From positions 1-64,000 of the forward strand of contig NZ_CBVJ010000067.1 of assembly GCF_000513275.1 (NCBI RefSeq): a stretch of 64,000 bases of DNA, written 5' to 3'. The notes under the pieces are model-generated. The model was not told the DNA's origin. It searched no databases and was given only the letters and a program-made list of their open reading frames with translations. The DNA is from Paenibacillus gorillae (lineage in GTDB: Bacteria > Bacillota > Bacilli > Paenibacillales > Paenibacillaceae). Below, piece after piece: positions 51,449 through 60,804 of the stretch (position 1 is the stretch's first letter; every line of letters begins with the position of its first letter). The translations under genes and the position numbers were made by a program.

Positions 51449-52639
51449 TTATTGCTGAGCAAATTGCTCATGAATCGAATTCATTAGCTCAGCAAGATTG
51501 GCAGCGGCATCCTCTGAGAAAGTGAGCTGCAGGTTATCATTCGATTCCCGGGCCTTCTCTGCCGAAAACTGATACATAATCTCCTCATACTCCGCAATCG
51601 CTTTGCCAAAATCATCTGTATTCCGGGAAAGAGCAAGCGCTAGTTCCAAAGCGTCAAACATCGCCATATTCACACCTTCACCTGCAAAAGGGGACATAAC
51701 ATGAGCCGCATCTCCGATCAGCGTAACGCCAGGCTTGCGATCCCACTTGAAGCCGATTGGAAGCATGTAAATACGTCTTGGCAGGATGGCATCTTCAGCG
51801 TAACGAATGTAGTCTTTGAGCTGCTCATCCCAGTCATGGAAAATCTCCAGCAGCTGCGCCTTGGCTTCTTGGGGCTGATCGAATGGAATACCGCTTGTCT
51901 CCAGCCAATTTCTTTCCGCCTTAAAGCTGGCATATACTTTAATTCGTCCATCTCCATTGAGCTGGCCGAGAATGCCTTTGTTATCATCCAGAGCAAACAT
52001 CTTGCCGCGTTTGTTGAAGGCCGCCAATTCGGGATGATTCTCAGCCGCGTTCAATATGTTAAGCTCAAGCATTGTAAGACCTGAATACTCGACATCGATA
52101 TCCGTCAACAATGGACGAACCCGGGAGAATGCGCCGTCTGCACCAATCAAGAGATGAACCGTCTCAACCTCGCCATTTTCAAAATGAAGCTCAGTCATGC
52201 CATTTTCCAGCGAAATTGCTTTATGGAGCTTATACCCGTATTTGATCGTTCCGGGATTAATGGCTTGCAGCAGCAGATCGCATAGAACACCCCGGTCAAT
52301 TTCTGGACGCCCGCCTGTTTGCTCTGCTTCCAGCTGTTCCGGTTCCGGTTCTTCATCAATATAGATCTTCCCGGTTTTATCCACAATGCGGAAATCTTCT
52401 TCCTCATAACGGGCTAGAGCTTGGAACTCCTCGTACAACCCAGCTTCTTTAAGCGCTTTTTGGCCGGATTCCTCATGAATATCCAGGGTGCCGCCTCTTG
52501 CATGACTTTGATCCTGCTGTTCCCGTTCGTAGATAACAGCTGGTATGCCGTAGCGCTGCAAAAGCAAAGCTAATGTCAATCCGCCCGGGCCAGCTCCGAT
52601 AATCGCAATCCGTTTTTGTTCTTGAGTACCTGTTGTCAT
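51449..52639 (-). CDS. TetX-like FAD-dependent monooxygenase
   Basis: A 396-residue class A flavin monooxygenase. FAD-binding AIIGAGPGGLTLALLLQ, the substrate-lid region GGTLDIHEESGQKALKEAG, the NADPH/FAD motif LIGADGAFSRVRPLL and C-terminal LIGDAAHVMSPFAGEGVNMA follow the layout of TetX, whose corresponding segments read GGTLDLHKDSGQEAMKKAG and MIGDAAHLMPPFAGQGVN. TetX hydroxylates and inactivates tetracyclines. Whether this protein does so cannot be told; the family also hydroxylates other aromatic compounds. It has its own promoter with a palindromic operator. Confidence 0.88.
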   Translation of the reverse strand: MTTGTQEQKRIAIIGAGPGGLTLALLLQRYGIPAVIYEREQQDQSHARGGTLDIHEESGQKALKEAGLYEEFQALARYEEEDFRIVDKTGKIYIDEEPEPEQLEAEQTGGRPEIDRGVLCDLLLQAINPGTIKYGYKLHKAISLENGMTELHFENGEVETVHLLIGADGAFSRVRPLLTDIDVEYSGLTMLELNILNAAENHPELAAFNKRGKMFALDDNKGILGQLNGDGRIKVYASFKAERNWLETSGIPFDQPQEAKAQLLEIFHDWDEQLKDYIRYAEDAILPRRIYMLPIGFKWDRKPGVTLIGDAAHVMSPFAGEGVNMAMFDALELALALSRNTDDFGKAIAEYEEIMYQFSAEKARESNDNLQLTFSEDAAANLAELMNSIHEQFAQQ

Positions 52640-52677
52640 AGAAATGCATCTCCTTCAGTAATGTGGTTTGTTATTTT

Positions 52678-52709
52678 GAACACCGTTCTTAAAGAACGAT
52701 GTTCGTTAA
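52678..52709. promoter_or_regulatory. TetR operator upstream of the TetX-like gene
   Basis: GAACACCGTTCTTAAAGAAC followed by GATGTTCGTTAA. It nearly repeats the site at 54636-54671. The inner GTTCTTAAAGAAC-type palindrome and the outer GAACA/TGTTC arms suggest two dimers. It is 39-70 bases before the start. Confidence 0.82.
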
Positions 52710-52742
52710 TGGTAAAAATAAATAACATACTTCTTCTTATTG

Positions 52743-54185
52743 TTAGGAAAGCTTCTTGGATGAAGGCTGTGATTTTTTCAGAAATAGACTAAGCACCAAA
52801 GCAATGATTCCAAAGGATACCGTGATCCAGAACGTGTGACCAAATGATTGTCCCAATTGATCAGCAGTATGATTTTCAGGCAAATTCCGAATTTGATGTG
52901 ACAGGTACGCGGCTGTAATCGTTACACCAAATGAAGACATGATCTGCTGCGCTGAAGTCGTAATCGGTGTCACCCGGTTTACAAGCTCTATCGGAGCGGA
53001 TTTCAGCACATGCGTATTAAGCTGCATCATCGTTAAACCTTGGCCAAGCCCGACAAAGGCGAAGCTGCACATGATATAAAATGCGCCGGTACTGGCTGTA
53101 ATATGCGTTAATGCGAACAGTGCTCCTGTTAAAGATAAAATACCGATGAGTGCAACCGGGCGAACCCCATATCGGTCAAAAAGCTTGCCGCCTACATTAA
53201 TCCCGATCGTAGACAGGATCGCTTGAGGAATAACGTATAGCCCGGCTTCCAGAGGCGAGAGTCCTTTCGCCTGCTGTAAATAGAGTACAAACAGCAGTAT
53301 GCTTCCAAACAAAGCAATTTGGTTCATCCAAGCTAAAATGATGCCATGTGTAAAGGTCCGGGAGCGGAATACCCTGAGCTCAAGAAGCGGATGCTCCTGA
53401 TTGAGCTCATTCCAGATGAACAGCAGCAAAGCAACGATGCCTAGTACCAAAGATCCCAGTGTCCATTCGTTCAGCCAGCCCTTCTCACCGGCTTGGTGAA
53501 CAGTGAAAACTAATGAGGCAAAAGCGATTGGTGCCAACAATGCACCTGGAACATCAAGCTTCATTTCCTTGCCAGGCTTGGAGGCTGGCAGGAAGCGCCA
53601 CGCCATTGCAAAGGCGATAATGCCGACGGGAAGGTTAATGAGAAATATCCAGTGCCAATTAATAAATTCAATCAGCCAGCCCGACAGGATCGGCCCAAGA
53701 ATTGGCGCCAGCAGCATTGGAATTCCAAGAATCCCCATCACGGAACCGCGTTTGTCTGGAGGCGATGCCTTGAACACCATCGCAATTCCGATAGGCGCGA
53801 CCATTCCTCCGCCTAGAGCCTGTAAAATTCGAAAAGCAATCAGCTGTTCCGGCGTCTGTGACAGCGCACAAAGCATCGATGCGATAACGAACAATACAAT
53901 GCTTATGAGAAACATGCGCTTCGCTGAGAACCGTTCCGAAAACCACCCTGCGAGCGGAATGACTGCGGACAGCGCCAATGTGTAAGCCGTAATTACCCAT
54001 TGAATCGTAGCGAGATTTGAGTGAAAGATGCTGACCAATTTGGGAACGGCCACATTCATAATGGTGCTGTCTAAAATAATTAAGAACATGCCCGCTGCCA
54101 CAGCAAGCAGAATCGGCAAAATCTTTTTCATCGAAAACACGGATGGAGCGCTCTGAGCTTGTGTACTCAAACCAAACGACCTCAT
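52743..54185 (-). CDS. MFS drug pump, DHA2 family
   Basis: A 480-residue 14-helix exporter of the EmrB/LmrB group. Motif D1 LDSTIMNVAVPKLVSIF, motif A GWFSERFSAKRMF and motif C GIPMLLAPILGPILSGWL are clear. It expels lipophilic drugs by proton antiport. The assigned start, 54185, lacks a strong ribosome binding site; ATG at MKKILP 18 codons later is an alternative. Upstream is a 450-base repeat-filled leader with the promoter and operator at its far end. Grouped with a TetX-like enzyme and a TetR, it forms an inducible export-plus-modification resistance unit. Confidence 0.9.
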   Translation of the reverse strand: MRSFGLSTQAQSAPSVFSMKKILPILLAVAAGMFLIILDSTIMNVAVPKLVSIFHSNLATIQWVITAYTLALSAVIPLAGWFSERFSAKRMFLISIVLFVIASMLCALSQTPEQLIAFRILQALGGGMVAPIGIAMVFKASPPDKRGSVMGILGIPMLLAPILGPILSGWLIEFINWHWIFLINLPVGIIAFAMAWRFLPASKPGKEMKLDVPGALLAPIAFASLVFTVHQAGEKGWLNEWTLGSLVLGIVALLLFIWNELNQEHPLLELRVFRSRTFTHGIILAWMNQIALFGSILLFVLYLQQAKGLSPLEAGLYVIPQAILSTIGINVGGKLFDRYGVRPVALIGILSLTGALFALTHITASTGAFYIMCSFAFVGLGQGLTMMQLNTHVLKSAPIELVNRVTPITTSAQQIMSSFGVTITAAYLSHQIRNLPENHTADQLGQSFGHTFWITVSFGIIALVLSLFLKKSQPSSKKLS

Positions 54186-54635
54186 TTCTTTTTCATAATC
54201 GAGATGAACTTGCTTTAACGAGAAGCTAAGCTTCGTTTAGTTGACGAAAGTAGTTCGCCACTCAGATGTATGCTTGCGCGTCGAACGAACCTAAGTCGCT
54301 GCTGCCCCGCTGTATTTATACCTCGAACGAACCAATTCGCTGCTGGCCGCTTGTACACTGGCCTCGAACGAACCAGCTTCGCTTTATTACGAACCTTTCT
54401 TCGCTAATCCAGCCTTTACAGCGGGTGCCTGCGACTGGAGCGAAGCTATTTTCGCTCTTCGCGAACCTTGGTTCTCCATTAGCGAAAATAACTTCGCTGT
54501 TTTGTTTCATCATCTATAAAAGCCATCGCCGAACGAAGTTAGCTTCGTTATTTAGCGAAGCTGGTTCGCTGTCTCCTATGCGGATTATCGCCCTCCTTCA
54601 AGCTCATCGCTAACGTCGACCTCTTATTTATACCA
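54186..54635 (-). repeat. 450-bp untranslated leader packed with direct and inverted repeats
   Basis: Between the promoter near 54640 and the pump start lie three direct repeats of CGAACGAACC...TCGCT with a 41-42 bp period (54281, 54323, 54364). Short palindromes with AGCGAA/TTCGCT arms sit at 54439-54456, 54481-54498 and 54554-54570, and one with AACGAAG/CTTCGTT at 54531-54549. On the minus strand a 19-codon frame starts at ATG 54607. No longer gene is credible. It could be a structured attenuating leader RNA or a dispersed repeat cluster. Confidence 0.75.
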
Positions 54636-54671
54636 TAACGAACACTGTTCGTAAAGAACTATGTTCGTTAA
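54620..54671 (-). promoter_or_regulatory. Promoter and TetR operator of the MFS pump
   Basis: The minus strand reads TTTACG, 17 bases, TATAAA. The palindrome TAACGAACA...TGTTCGTTA (54636-54670) covers the -35 box and spacer, with an inner GTTCGTAAAGAAC. The site nearly matches that at 52678-52709, implying one repressor. Confidence 0.82.
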
Positions 54672-54696
54672 AATGTTGTAACGATAACCAGGAATA

Positions 54697-54746
54697 GAAA
54701 AAGCCCTGCTCTCTCAGTAACAAATGAGGAGAACAAGGCTTGCTTT
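54697..54746 (-). terminator. Terminator of the secreted protease gene
   Basis: On the minus strand AAGCCTTGTTCTCC pairs, with small bulges, with GAGAGCAGGGCTT and is followed by TTTTC. Confidence 0.8.
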
Positions 54747-54770
54747 TCATCGATGATGAACATTAGTTCA

Positions 54771-55790
54771 TCACCAGCTGGTGTTCGTCTGGATGAAATC
54801 AACAACATCGGCTGTCACTCGCGTAGCGATGTTATAGCTTGAATTATATGAGTCGGAATGAATGCCAACGATATAGGTATAATCGGTATTGAGGCTTATA
54901 GGGCCGCCGCTGCTTCCAGAGGAGGTATCTGTATTGTGGGGAAACCTTCTTGCCATTGCCGTGCCGACCGTTCCGGAATCATACCACAATGTTCCATACT
55001 TCTTGTCTGCGGGATAACCATAATTGTAAACGGATTTACCGGTTAAATTAGCATCGCTTTTAGCGCTTGTGCCAAAATACCCGGTACCTAAACTTGCCGG
55101 AACTCTAATCATGCCATAATCATATTCCCAATTCGCATTGTTGACCCAAGCATTAACGGACAGTACGTCGGACGTAGTTGCGGTTTTATTGGAGGAGCGT
55201 GTTCCTCCGGGTATGACCTTAATAGAAGTTGCCCAGCCGTGCTTCTGGCTGTAAACGACATGCCCTGCTGTCAGAATAGCTGTATTGCTCACAAAAGCGC
55301 CGCTTGCCGTTCCTTTTGCCCCGCTTGCGTAAGTAATTTCTAGAAATACAACAGCACGATAAGGATAGGCATTGACGTTCGTGATCTGGCTTCGATTATC
55401 GGTTCCAATGACTAGATTGGGAGTGAATATGTTAGATCCCTCTTCGACAGCATCCGAACTGGAAGGCGTTGAAGGTTCGGTGCCAAATATGTTTACAGAA
55501 CGGACCGGCTTTCGATCCGTAACGATTGTTACGCCGGTGGATGAATTCCGGGCTATTACAGCGTCAGGGCCTGCATGCTTCAGCTTTTCTTGCACTTCAA
55601 CACCGAGGGCTGCTTTGGGGTCAAATTTAGGATTCACATTGGAAGTATCGGTTATAGCCGCCTCGCCTGCAGCAATTTCTGAAGATACTGACGTATGAAC
55701 GGATTTGATTGAGGCCGTCACTGCCCCTGCGATTATTATTGATAACGCCAGCAAAATGGCGGATCCCCTGAGCCAATGATTGACTGCCAT
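54771..55790 (-). CDS. Secreted trypsin-like serine protease (V8/glutamyl-endopeptidase type)
   Basis: A 339-residue exported protease. I set the start at 55790, nine bases after GGAGGG; the frame from 55871 adds a non-coding stretch. After the signal peptide comes a pro-region of about 110 residues. The catalytic triad is visible as His in ILTAGHVVYS, Asp in WEYDYGMIR and Ser in TSSGSSGGP. The layout matches the V8/Mpr group that cleaves after acidic residues, but specificity cannot be fixed. Transcribed alone, with a strong terminator. It probably takes part in extracellular protein degradation or processing of surface proteins encoded next door. Confidence 0.9.
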   Translation of the reverse strand: MAVNHWLRGSAILLALSIIIAGAVTASIKSVHTSVSSEIAAGEAAITDTSNVNPKFDPKAALGVEVQEKLKHAGPDAVIARNSSTGVTIVTDRKPVRSVNIFGTEPSTPSSSDAVEEGSNIFTPNLVIGTDNRSQITNVNAYPYRAVVFLEITYASGAKGTASGAFVSNTAILTAGHVVYSQKHGWATSIKVIPGGTRSSNKTATTSDVLSVNAWVNNANWEYDYGMIRVPASLGTGYFGTSAKSDANLTGKSVYNYGYPADKKYGTLWYDSGTVGTAMARRFPHNTDTSSGSSGGPISLNTDYTYIVGIHSDSYNSSYNIATRVTADVVDFIQTNTSW

Positions 55791-55888
55791 TACTAACTTC
55801 CCTCCGTATGTACAACATATTAAATGAACTCCTGCTTCTAGATGACGCAATAGCCGCAGCTTATGTTGCAATTCAGCCTAATAATCCA

Positions 55889-55936
55889 AATGAAAGAGGG
55901 TGCCTCTTAAGCCTATGGCTCTGGAGACACCCTCTG
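55889..55936 (-). terminator. Terminator of the large SLH protein gene
   Basis: On the minus strand AGAGGGTGTCTCC pairs with AGAGGCACCCTCT with one bulge, followed by TTCATTTG. It lies 14 bases after the stop at 55950. Confidence 0.8.
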
Positions 55937-55949
55937 ATTCATTCAAGCA

Positions 55950-58900
55950 TTAATTCTGCAATGCTCTTAGTATAATGGCCACCGCTTCAGCACGAGTCGT
56001 GTTGCCTTGAGGCTTCACTGTACCGTCTGTATAGCCGCTGACAATTCCCTTCTCGGCAGCTGCCGCAAGCGCTGCTCTAGCCCATTGCGATACTTTGGAG
56101 CTGTCCTTGAAAGTAATGCTCTTCTCTGCTGCTGCAATACCTGCTGCGCGTACGACGATTGCCGCAACCTGCTCGCGGGTAATCCACTCGTCCGGGCCGA
56201 ACGTATTGTCACTATAACCATTCACGATGCCAAGCGACGCAGCCGTCGCGATAGCGTCTTTTGCCCAATGCGTTTTGGTATCGGTGAACCCTTTGCCTGC
56301 CGAGCCCTGCAAATTAAAGGCTTTCGTAATAATGGTAACGAATTCCGCTCTTGTAATTTTGTTATTCGGCTTGAACGTATCGTTCGGATAGCCTGTAATT
56401 GCACCGAGCGCTACTAATTCATTAATGCCTGACTCCGCCCAGTGCCCTTTCGTATCGGTAAATGTCACGGTTGGCTGAGGTTTCGACTCTTGCTTATCCG
56501 ACATCAGTATTGCGAATTTGGTGAAATGGGTTACCGTTCCGGACACTTTTCCGTTCACTTGATCCACTTGAATATTATCCAATGAGATCCATTGTTTCGT
56601 GTCTTCGTTAAACCAGTACAAGCCCAAATCCGATTTCGATAAATTGATTTTCGACTTGTCATAATTAAGTGTAATCGTAACCGGCTTAGCAAAGCTGCCT
56701 GCTTTGTTTTTGATAATCTCGTAAACTTCGCCCAGCAATTTCAGCTTGCCGTCAGCAAACAGGCTGGAGGTGTTGCTCACCTTCGTTACTGTAATCTCGA
56801 AGCCAGCGTCAAGGGCGCCAGCCGGAACTTGAATGCCCGCTCCATTCACGGACAAGTAACCGCCCGCCGAAGGAATATTCCCGGAAGTGGCCGGGGTGGA
56901 CGACGGCGTTGGTGTTGCCGATGGCGTTGGTGTTGCGGACGGTGTCGGTGTTGCCGACGGCGTTGGTGTTGCTGACGGTGTCGGTGTTGCTGACGGTGTC
57001 GGTGTTGCCGACGAAGCTTTGTTCACCGTCACCATATAGGTTTTTGTAGAACCATTGCGCGCTGTAACGATAAACGGAATTTCATTTTGCCCTTCGGACA
57101 ATTGGAAGGACTGGCTGGTGCCGCTAGTGTAGGGGCTGCCTTTCGCCGTAACAGCCGCTTTAGCATCGCTTGCCTTCGCTGTAACGGCGATAGCATTAAC
57201 TGTTGAATCAACCGACACATTGTAGCTGGATACAGCCGGATTGAAGGACGGATTCAGCGTACCTGTATCTACAGACAGTGAATCAAGTGTCGATACGTCG
57301 ACCAGCTTCCCTGCCTGCATATCACTCTTAACAAGTGCAAAGTCGGCCACAATCTGATGCGAATAGTCTTCCGCCGCATTAATAATAAAGTTCTCAAGCT
57401 CGCTCCACACCGGAACGATGTCGGTTACAAAGCGGTCTTCAAACTTGTAATTAAGCTCATCGGACACCTTGTTCAAGCGGGAACCCGCATAAGCGTATGC
57501 CTTAGCGGCATCAATCAAATATTGCTCCAGCTCCGCTTTGTTTTTGAAAGGCTTATCGGTGTAATCTCCCTTGAAAGGCGACACTTCCCGGACCAGGAAT
57601 GAGGCATTCAACGCTTCCAATGCGCCCAGGTACGAATCCACATCGATCGACGTTTTCAGATATGCATCCTTCGATATGCTGGCATCCCGCGTCTGCGCCT
57701 TCACGTCAAGCAGGATATCATCGGTATTGGCGCCGCTTGGGCCTTCAATTAATACGTTGAACCGCATAACGCCGATACTGCCAATGCCTTGATGGATACG
57801 GCGCACAATATCTTTAATTGTAAAATATTGATTGAATTGTTCATCGCTCAGATTCGGAAACTGGCCTCTGACCTGCGCTTTATAAGCTTCCCAGCCCGCT
57901 GTCAGTGCGGAAATTTCCGTTTCTGTCGCAAGCTCAAACTTATCGGAATTGCCAGCGATATTCAATTTTCCGTTGAGCGCCCGTTTGCCCAGCAATTTTT
58001 GCAGCGCTTCGGCGTAAGACACTTTGGATACACCGTCCATCATGCTCTTCGTATAAGTCGTCACGTTGTTTTTCGTCAGCTTGGTTGCTTTCTTGCTGTT
58101 GTCGTTATGAATCTCGATCAGCGTATCTTTATACGTCTCGAGGAACGTTTGGGATACCTCCCGGAAATCAGAGTCCTGCAAGTTCACGATGCCAGAGCTG
58201 TCCTTATCGTATTTCACAACATAAATGCTCGTTACAAAACGAATCAGATCATCATAGAAGCTGCCAATTCCGGCGGAGTCCACATCATTCAGACTGAACA
58301 CCATCTCGCCGGTGCTGTCGTTGAAAGACCCTACGTTTTGAATATGGGCATCGCCTTGTGTATACACCTGAATGTCCTTATCCTTCCACCCGTCAATTAA
58401 AGATTCCGGAGACGGGATAAGTTTGCTGGCTTGGTCCGCTTTAAATAAAGTGTTAGTACCGCGCAGAAACGTATATTCATTTGCTCCCATTGCACTGCTG
58501 CTGTATTTGTACTCTTTCGTAACGGCATCATTAAAGAATGTATTGTCCCCAATAATGCTTTGCACTACGGCTTGCTTCCGTGCTTCATCCGTAAGAAGCG
58601 GCTGGCTGTAACGAAGCAGGCTGATTCCAATCGGGTCAGAAGTCAGGAAGCCGTTTTCCTGTACAGCGCCCGGATTCAAAATGATCGTAAGCGGTACCGT
58701 CTTCATGACAGCAGAGTCGGCCGTGCCTGAGATGGAGATCGTAATGGAATTGCCGCTGCTATCCCCCTCTGCCGAGATGCTCCAGTTGCCTGCCGGCAAT
58801 CCCGATACGAGATAGTCATCCGCATCCAGCTCACCGTTCACAGCCGTTCCAGCTGTTACATTCAGCTTAATGACAGCGTTCAAAGCCTTAGCACCGCTCA

Positions 58901-60038
58901 TGCGGATTGCCGGCGAGGACGCATCCGGAGCAGCAGCAATGATATTAGACGGTGTGTATTTAACCAAGCTTAACGTATTCGTCTTCTGGTAAACACCGAC
59001 CGGTCCTGACGGCGCGTTGACTTGATCCCAGGCCCCCGGATTAATATCGACCGTCAGGTTAGTGTCGGTATCCACGTTCTGCGAGCTTTGCCCCGCTACC
59101 GTAATCTCAATATCCGATCCGTTAGCACTAGCTGTCGCAGTCAGGCCTGCTGGCAGACCATTTACCGTAAAATCGCCTGCTGCCCATCCCCCTTGCTTCA
59201 CAAGGCCATTGAATGCAGTCAAGTAGAGATTGTTATTCGCGGGATCTACAGTAGAGCCTGTGTTCATTCGAATGCTTTGGCTCTCTCCCAAAACGACGTA
59301 TGCAGCAGAATTGGCGGAATTATGAGGAACCCCTGTGTTTACTTTCTCAAAATCCTTGCCATTATTCTTCGTATCCCAGTTGTGCCCGCGATTCGGGAAC
59401 GCTAATGCCGTTGTGTTCTTGGCAGGGTCGAGCGGGTCGAATACGAGCCGCTGCATCGTATTCGACTTGCCGGCTTGCTTGGCCGGGCTGCCCCAATAAG
59501 CATCCACTACAGGGTCGTAACCGACAAAGTCAATGATGTTGTCTTTCAATGCATCATTCGCAGGGTTATTCACGGTTAGAGGCTGAGTCGTATTGAGCAG
59601 CGCCAGCTTGCCGCTGTTATTGCCCAGTTTGAAGGAACCCGCCGCATCAGACACAGGCAGACTTCTCTGAACGATACCGTTGCTTCCCAAGGCTACCAAG
59701 TAATAGCCGTAAGCCGGAATGCTGTCTGTAGGCGTACCAAGAGCCGCAACTTTCCAAGTGTTTTGCCCGTTATCCGCAAACTGAATCGACCAGCCGTTTA
59801 ACGATACCGGAGCTGCTGTCGGATTGAATAATTCTACGAAGTCATTGTCGTAAAGGTCGGCAGTATCATTGAGCTTCCCGCCGTAAAACTGGCTGATGAC
59901 TACATTTTTGGCTAAATTGTCGGTATTAGCCGGTATTGCTGCAGCAGCATAACCTGTTCCTGCAAACTGCCATAGTACTTGAACGAACATCGCTATCGCA
60001 AGAACTGCCGCGACCCAGCGCTGATTAATCTTTTTCAA
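55950..60038 (-). CDS. Surface protein: lamin-tail, DUF2252-like, cadherin-like and SLH domains
   Basis: A 1362-residue exported protein. After a signal peptide, a lamin-tail domain (about 40-170; [29 protein letters not shown]) is followed by beta-rich repeats (about 240-470). Residues about 480-910 carry DUF2252 hallmarks: [62 protein letters not shown] and [14 protein letters not shown]2252 is a kinase-like, normally cytoplasmic family. A cadherin-like domain (about 916-1010), a TPTPSA linker, a ZU5-like domain and three SLH domains (about 1190-1360) follow. The SLH triplet binds pyruvylated cell-wall polymer. The role of the DUF2252 part outside the cell is unknown. Confidence 0.88.
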   Translation of the reverse strand: MKKINQRWVAAVLAIAMFVQVLWQFAGTGYAAAAIPANTDNLAKNVVISQFYGGKLNDTADLYDNDFVELFNPTAAPVSLNGWSIQFADNGQNTWKVAALGTPTDSIPAYGYYLVALGSNGIVQRSLPVSDAAGSFKLGNNSGKLALLNTTQPLTVNNPANDALKDNIIDFVGYDPVVDAYWGSPAKQAGKSNTMQRLVFDPLDPAKNTTALAFPNRGHNWDTKNNGKDFEKVNTGVPHNSANSAAYVVLGESQSIRMNTGSTVDPANNNLYLTAFNGLVKQGGWAAGDFTVNGLPAGLTATASANGSDIEITVAGQSSQNVDTDTNLTVDINPGAWDQVNAPSGPVGVYQKTNTLSLVKYTPSNIIAAAPDASSPAIRMSGAKALNAVIKLNVTAGTAVNGELDADDYLVSGLPAGNWSISAEGDSSGNSITISISGTADSAVMKTVPLTIILNPGAVQENGFLTSDPIGISLLRYSQPLLTDEARKQAVVQSIIGDNTFFNDAVTKEYKYSSSAMGANEYTFLRGTNTLFKADQASKLIPSPESLIDGWKDKDIQVYTQGDAHIQNVGSFNDSTGEMVFSLNDVDSAGIGSFYDDLIRFVTSIYVVKYDKDSSGIVNLQDSDFREVSQTFLETYKDTLIEIHNDNSKKATKLTKNNVTTYTKSMMDGVSKVSYAEALQKLLGKRALNGKLNIAGNSDKFELATETEISALTAGWEAYKAQVRGQFPNLSDEQFNQYFTIKDIVRRIHQGIGSIGVMRFNVLIEGPSGANTDDILLDVKAQTRDASISKDAYLKTSIDVDSYLGALEALNASFLVREVSPFKGDYTDKPFKNKAELEQYLIDAAKAYAYAGSRLNKVSDELNYKFEDRFVTDIVPVWSELENFIINAAEDYSHQIVADFALVKSDMQAGKLVDVSTLDSLSVDTGTLNPSFNPAVSSYNVSVDSTVNAIAVTAKASDAKAAVTAKGSPYTSGTSQSFQLSEGQNEIPFIVTARNGSTKTYMVTVNKASSATPTPSATPTPSATPTPSATPTPSATPTPSATPTPSSTPATSGNIPSAGGYLSVNGAGIQVPAGALDAGFEITVTKVSNTSSLFADGKLKLLGEVYEIIKNKAGSFAKPVTITLNYDKSKINLSKSDLGLYWFNEDTKQWISLDNIQVDQVNGKVSGTVTHFTKFAILMSDKQESKPQPTVTFTDTKGHWAESGINELVALGAITGYPNDTFKPNNKITRAEFVTIITKAFNLQGSAGKGFTDTKTHWAKDAIATAASLGIVNGYSDNTFGPDEWITREQVAAIVVRAAGIAAAEKSITFKDSSKVSQWARAALAAAAEKGIVSGYTDGTVKPQGNTTRAEAVAIILRALQN
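56893..57013. repeat. 18-bp tandem repeat encoding a TPTPSA linker
   Basis: About six copies of an 18-bp unit (plus strand GGTGTTGCNGACGGNGTN) encode Thr-Pro-Ser-Ala repeats between the cadherin-like and ZU5-like domains. It forms an extended, proteolysis-resistant spacer in the wall. Confidence 0.9.
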
Positions 60039-60354
60039 ATGGATAAACCCCTCTCCAATCTAAACATTCAAGTCATTCTAGCAATGAAATGTCATAGGAA
60101 GGTTAAGAGCAAGTCATGCTAACATTAAAATTGATCCTATTAACCTGCTATTCATAGAATGGTTATCTGCAATGAGTTATTTCAGCACTGGCAGCATTCA
60201 AGCATTTACATAGTAGCCAAATAAGCGGTTTTCGTTGATGATACTAATCAAATCTTCACTTTAATCTAGATAATCAAATTTAAATTAACTTTATACGGTT
60301 AAATTTAAAGACATGTCGGAATATTACCGAAAATACAAAGGAGGACACCCAGCT
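60039..60354. other. Divergent intergenic region
   Basis: About 316 AT-rich bases between the large SLH protein gene and the Lrp regulator. It must hold both promoters. I saw TTAA-rich stretches (60270-60312) but no operator I would defend. An upstream frame extension of the Lrp gene to 60313 is not used because AAAGGAGG lies before 60355. Confidence 0.5.
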
Positions 60355-60792
60355 ATGGATCCTATTGATAAACAAATTCTGTTTCATCTTCAAAATCAAG
60401 CGAGAATGTCGATGACAGAGCTCGGCAAATGTGTAAATCTATCGCAGCCTGCTGTAACCGAACGAGTAAAGCGAATGGAAGAGAAGGGCATTATCGAGCA
60501 GTACCGTACAATCATTTCGAATGAAAAAACAGGAAAGCATACCACTGCATTTATGCTTTTCCGGACAAGCGACTGCCACGCCTTTCTTGATTTTGTCCAA
60601 ACCTCTCCCCATGTCATCGAGTGTCACCGCATCAGCGGCGAGCACAACTATTTAATGAAAGTCATTACAGAATCTAATCGCTCTCTTGAAGAGTTCGGCA
60701 ATAGCTGCGATAAATACGGAACATATTCCATTCTGATTGCGATGTCTTCGCCTGTGGAATATAAAAATCCGATCTTCTCTCTCGATGAATAA
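60355..60792 (+). CDS. Lrp/AsnC-family regulator
   Basis: A 145-residue regulator. The start at 60355 follows AAAGGAGG. The N-terminal winged helix reads DPIDKQILFHLQNQARMSMT, then ELGKCVNLSQPAVTERVKRM; the C-terminal RAM ligand-binding domain has VIECHRISGEHNYLMKV. Such regulators respond to amino acids or related effectors. It converges with the MFS gene that follows, only 12 bases away, so it may control that gene, though the layout (tail to tail) does not prove it. Confidence 0.92.
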   Translation: MDPIDKQILFHLQNQARMSMTELGKCVNLSQPAVTERVKRMEEKGIIEQYRTIISNEKTGKHTTAFMLFRTSDCHAFLDFVQTSPHVIECHRISGEHNYLMKVITESNRSLEEFGNSCDKYGTYSILIAMSSPVEYKNPIFSLDE

Positions 60793-60804
60793 ACTCAATT
60801 ACTC

